8,361 nt of DNA from F23-D06 sp002392325 (lineage in GTDB: Bacteria; Bacteroidota; Bacteroidia; Bacteroidales; WCHB1-69). Each line of letters starts with the position of its first letter. Positions within the stretch are counted from its first letter, which is position 1. The notes beneath the pieces are model-generated. The model was given only the letters and a program-made list of their open reading frames with translations, was not told where the DNA came from and ran no database searches. Of the stretch, positions 6,967 to 8,361 are shown piece after piece. Made by a program: the position numbers and the translations under genes. The DNA is taken from contig CAMORT010000072.1 in the NCBI GenBank assembly GCA_946624065.1, positions 1 to 8,361 on the forward strand, in the 5' to 3' direction.

Positions 6967-6998
6967 ATTCCGCAAAACGCATAAGCGTTGAGCGGAAT
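6967..6998. repeat. 32-nt interrupted inverted repeat between the tRNA terminator and the DUF1232 gene
   Basis: ATTCCGC (6967-6973) pairs with GCGGAAT (6992-6998), and inside it AACGC (6976-6980) pairs with GCGTT (6985-6989). That gives 12 pairs, a symmetric 2x2 internal loop (AA/GA) and an ATAA tetraloop. It lies 27 nt beyond the stop of the minus-strand DUF1232 gene and could be its 3' hairpin or terminator, but neither strand has a T run after it. The function is therefore open. Nothing else is seen between 6949 and 7025. Confidence 0.6.
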
Positions 6999-7025
6999 CT
7001 CCAACATCAACAATATCTTTTACTA

Positions 7026-7460
7026 CTATGCCGTACGGACGCTCTCCGGTTCATCGAACCACTCCGCCAGGGTGGCTTCCGCTTTTTGGACGATTTCAGG
7101 GGTGACTCTATCGCGCACGCGGCGGATGACCACCAGGATGGCCGTGGCCTCGTCCATCACACCCAACAATCTAAAAACATGCTGCGGAATGATGCTCACC
7201 GGGGAGATGACATACAGAATGCACCCGTAAATGATCATCTTGTCTTTTGAGGTCAGCGATTCATCTTTCAAGACATAATAGAAAATCAGCAACGGCTTGG
7301 CGGCTACACGCCCGGCCTTTTTGGCATAAACCTTGATCCGCTGCGAGAGATCCGCATACTTTTCACGCAGATTCACATTTTTCAGCTTCTCCATCAATTC
7401 TTTGGGGTCTTTGCCCGCCACCACATAGGCGAAAATCAAAATCAGGGTTAAGGTTATCAT
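7026..7460 (-). CDS. DUF1232 (YkvA-like) small membrane protein
   Basis: A 144-residue protein of unknown function. An N-terminal hydrophobic segment (residues 2-15) is probably a membrane anchor, followed by a charged helical stretch (17-51). The DUF1232 core lies at about 55-112, with a hydrophobic helix, the turn SPVSIIP (86-92, matching the family's SPIDLIPD) and GVMDEA (100-105, matching the family's G-x-x-DD). S89 replaces the usual Asp. A charged tail rich in Glu/Arg follows. Family members are small, membrane-associated and lack an established biochemical role. The ATG at 7460 is 59 nt downstream of the deacylase stop on the same strand, and I see no convincing TAnnTTTG in that gap, so co-transcription with the deacylase is plausible. 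The family assignment is from pattern memory. Confidence 0.82.
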   Translation of the reverse strand: MITLTLILIFAYVVAGKDPKELMEKLKNVNLREKYADLSQRIKVYAKKAGRVAAKPLLIFYYVLKDESLTSKDKMIIYGCILYVISPVSIIPQHVFRLLGVMDEATAILVVIRRVRDRVTPEIVQKAEATLAEWFDEPESVRTA

Positions 7461-7519
7461 GGGTTTAATTATTATAGAACAGAAAAGATAGACTCCCCAT
7501 CCGGCAAATGGTTTAAACC

Positions 7520-8011
7520 CTAATACAAATCAATCCACTCGTATGTATTGGTTTGATAATCAAGAAATTTAATCAAATCCTCACGCTTGATAATCAAGGA
7601 TGCGGTATTGACACAAGGATGAAAACTCACCTTTTCGGCCTCCTGCAGTTTCTTGTCGATGAAAACATGCACATGATGCTCCGTATCATTGATCAGTCCG
7701 AATGGTGTGACCGAACCCGGCTGTACGCCCAAATATTTCATCAGGCGGGGTTCTGAAGCAAAACTGAGCTTGCCCTGATGCAGTTGGTGCTCAATGTCGT
7801 GGATATTCATGTTCTGGTCGCAGTCGAGCAGCACCAGATAATGGCGGTTGCCTTTGTGATTGCGGAAGAAGAGGTTCTTGCAATGCTTGGCATCGTGGCC
7901 CGCCCAGTACTGTTTGGCAATCTCAATGGTCGGGGCCGCCGGATGCTCCAGATATTCGAATTCAATGTTCAGTTCTTTTAAAAGGTCGTATAAGCGAGGA
8001 TCTCCGTTCAT
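7520..8011 (-). CDS. Free-standing prolyl-tRNA editing deacylase (YbaK/ProXp-ala/PrdX type)
   Basis: A 163-residue cytoplasmic protein with the YbaK/INS editing fold. Characterised ProXp-ala members hydrolyse Ala-tRNA(Pro), clearing alanine mischarged by prolyl-tRNA synthetase. Visible: an N-terminal YDLL..LNIEFEYLEHP helix-strand (8-24), K45 in KNLFF, at the position of the catalytic Lys in this family, the strand RHYLVLLD (56-63), FASEPRLMKYLGVQPG (84-99), and the GxxxP-type signature GSVTPFGLIND (99-109). C-terminal FHPCVNTAS matches the family's conserved HP-N-SL segment. ATG 8011 is chosen. The frame stays open upstream to 8143, but that part translates a 9-bp tandem repeat and contains the predicted promoter. 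The exact misacylated substrate is inferred. Other members hydrolyse Cys- or Ser-tRNA. No proS gene is in the window. Confidence 0.9.
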   Translation of the reverse strand: MNGDPRLYDLLKELNIEFEYLEHPAAPTIEIAKQYWAGHDAKHCKNLFFRNHKGNRHYLVLLDCDQNMNIHDIEHQLHQGKLSFASEPRLMKYLGVQPGSVTPFGLINDTEHHVHVFIDKKLQEAEKVSFHPCVNTASLIIKREDLIKFLDYQTNTYEWIDLY

Positions 8012-8014
8012 GAT

Positions 8015-8104
8015 AGGATTAAAGGGTAAATGGGATGAATTGGGTACATGAGGTGAAGTTGGTAAAGGAGGTAAATGAGGTAAATGGGAGTAATGAGTTA
8101 AGTG
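8015..8104. repeat. Degenerate 9-bp tandem repeat (about 10 units) in the deacylase leader
   Basis: Ten consecutive 9-bp units on the plus strand, consensus near AGGTAAATG: two identical central copies (8069-8077, 8078-8086), a close one at 8024-8032, and progressively diverged copies outward. There are no indels in the array. It begins 3 nt upstream of the deacylase ATG and ends 3 nt before the minus-strand -7 element, so it makes up almost the entire predicted 5' leader. As the period is a multiple of three and stop-free in this frame, it gives a spurious upstream extension of His-Leu-Pro-like triplets. The predicted leader RNA has almost no G (the plus strand has a single C, at 8047). Confidence 0.75.
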
Positions 8105-8107
8105 GGG

Positions 8108-8140
8108 CAAAGATATGAAAATTTGTCGTACTTTTGCAAA
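8108..8140 (-). promoter_or_regulatory. Predicted deacylase promoter
   Basis: On the minus strand, TTTG (8137-8140) is followed after 21 nt by TATCTTTG (8108-8115), a good match in both elements and spacing to the Bacteroidota promoter consensus. It is the best-supported promoter in the window. Transcription should start near 8100 and run through the 9-bp repeat array into the deacylase gene. Confidence 0.62.
8129..8136 (+). promoter_or_regulatory. Predicted promoter of the right-edge gene, -7 element
   Basis: TACTTTTG, an exact TAnnTTTG match on the plus strand, inside the spacer of the opposed deacylase promoter. Transcription would start near 8142-8145 and run through the heptamer array. 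No -33 element is seen at the usual distance. Confidence 0.5.
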
Positions 8141-8150
8141 CACTTTAAGT

Positions 8151-8269
8151 CACACATCACACATCACACATCACACATCACACATCACACATCACACATC
8201 TCACATCTCACATCTCACATCACACATCACACATCACACATCACACATCTCAAATCTCAAATCTCAAAT
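8151..8269. repeat. Heptanucleotide tandem array, 17 units in four blocks
   Basis: Exactly 119 bp made of 17 units of 7 bp with no indel. They are seven CACACAT (8151-8199), three CTCACAT (8200-8220), four CACACAT (8221-8248) and three CTCAAAT (8249-8269). The array fills almost all of the predicted 5' leader of the right-edge gene, from about 9 nt after the likely transcription start to 7 nt before the ATG. The plus strand has no G in the array. The block pattern suggests growth by segmental duplication or slippage. The period of 7 makes it open in all frames, so the ORF through it is not a gene. Confidence 0.95.
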
Positions 8270-8276
8270 CTTTTAT

Positions 8277-8361
8277 ATGAAAAAACACATTTTCTTTACC
8301 TTATCCCTTCTATTTGTAGCATTTTCCTGCTTCGCTCAGAATGAAATCGACCCCATCACAG
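8277..8361 (+). CDS. Start of an exported protein, cut by window edge
   Basis: An ATG at 8277 opens a frame that runs to the right edge (28 codons). The N terminus is a signal peptide: MKKH, then a hydrophobic core IFFTLSLLFVAFS, then CFA before QNEIDP. This suits signal peptidase I cleavage after A20. C18 could suggest a lipoprotein, but the preceding VAFS is a poor lipobox. The start is supported by the A/T-rich TTTTAT before it and the promoter upstream of the repeat array. The mature part is too short to name a family. Confidence 0.75.
   Translation, partial: MKKHIFFTLSLLFVAFSCFAQNEIDPIT

Noticed and set aside
8012..8143. Extended N terminus for the prolyl-tRNA deacylase starting near 8143
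   Set aside because: The extension encodes only 9-bp repeat translation and contains the predicted promoter. The conserved domain begins right after the ATG at 8011.
8151..8269. CRISPR-like array
   Set aside because: The units are 7 bp, contiguous and without unique spacers, and no cas genes are present, so it is a simple tandem repeat.
8102..8344. A plus-strand open frame of 80 codons through the heptamer repeats
   Set aside because: A 7-bp stop-free repeat is open in all frames. It translates to Ser/His/Ile/Thr repeats and overlaps, out of frame, the signal-peptide gene starting at 8277.

Overview
The window looks like chromosomal DNA of a Bacteroidota bacterium, most likely an uncultured member of the order Bacteroidales. 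Three things support this. Upstream of several genes there is the Bacteroidota -7 promoter element TAnnTTTG (TATTTTTG, TACTTTTG or TATCTTTG) with A-rich leaders and no Shine-Dalgarno sequence. A secreted peptidase ends in a type IX secretion (T9SS) type A sorting domain, a system confined to this phylum. The Rnf, lipoamide dehydrogenase and HigBA proteins read like Bacteroidales versions. The genus cannot be fixed from the sequence.

Layout, left to right. The minus strand carries the 5' 376 codons of dihydrolipoamide dehydrogenase (lpdA), cut by the left edge. Its leader holds a near-perfect 28-nt palindrome. Divergent from it is an AT-rich type II toxin-antitoxin pair, higB-higA, with overlapping genes. 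Next come rnfB and rnfC, two electron-input subunits of the Rnf ferredoxin:NAD+ oxidoreductase, followed directly by a strong intrinsic terminator. The membrane subunits rnfD, G, E and A that normally follow are not there. A secreted M1-family zinc aminopeptidase with a T9SS tail follows, then tRNA-Leu(UAG) with its own promoter element and terminator. On the minus strand lie a small DUF1232 membrane protein and a free-standing prolyl-tRNA editing deacylase of the ProXp-ala/PrdX type. At the right edge, a secreted or envelope protein begins on the plus strand.

The most unusual part is the roughly 265-bp divergent intergenic region between the deacylase and the last gene (8012-8276). A compact core of two opposed promoters is flanked on one side by about ten degenerate 9-bp repeats and on the other by seventeen exact-length 7-bp repeats. 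Each array fills almost the whole predicted 5' leader of the gene it precedes, and both predicted leader RNAs are almost free of G. I found no CRISPR array, phage gene or transposase.

Most genes here are independent housekeeping or envelope functions rather than one pathway. lpdA (NADH from 2-oxo-acid dehydrogenases) and rnfBC (NADH/ferredoxin exchange) both concern redox balance, but they are divergent and separated by the toxin-antitoxin pair, so nothing ties them into one operon.
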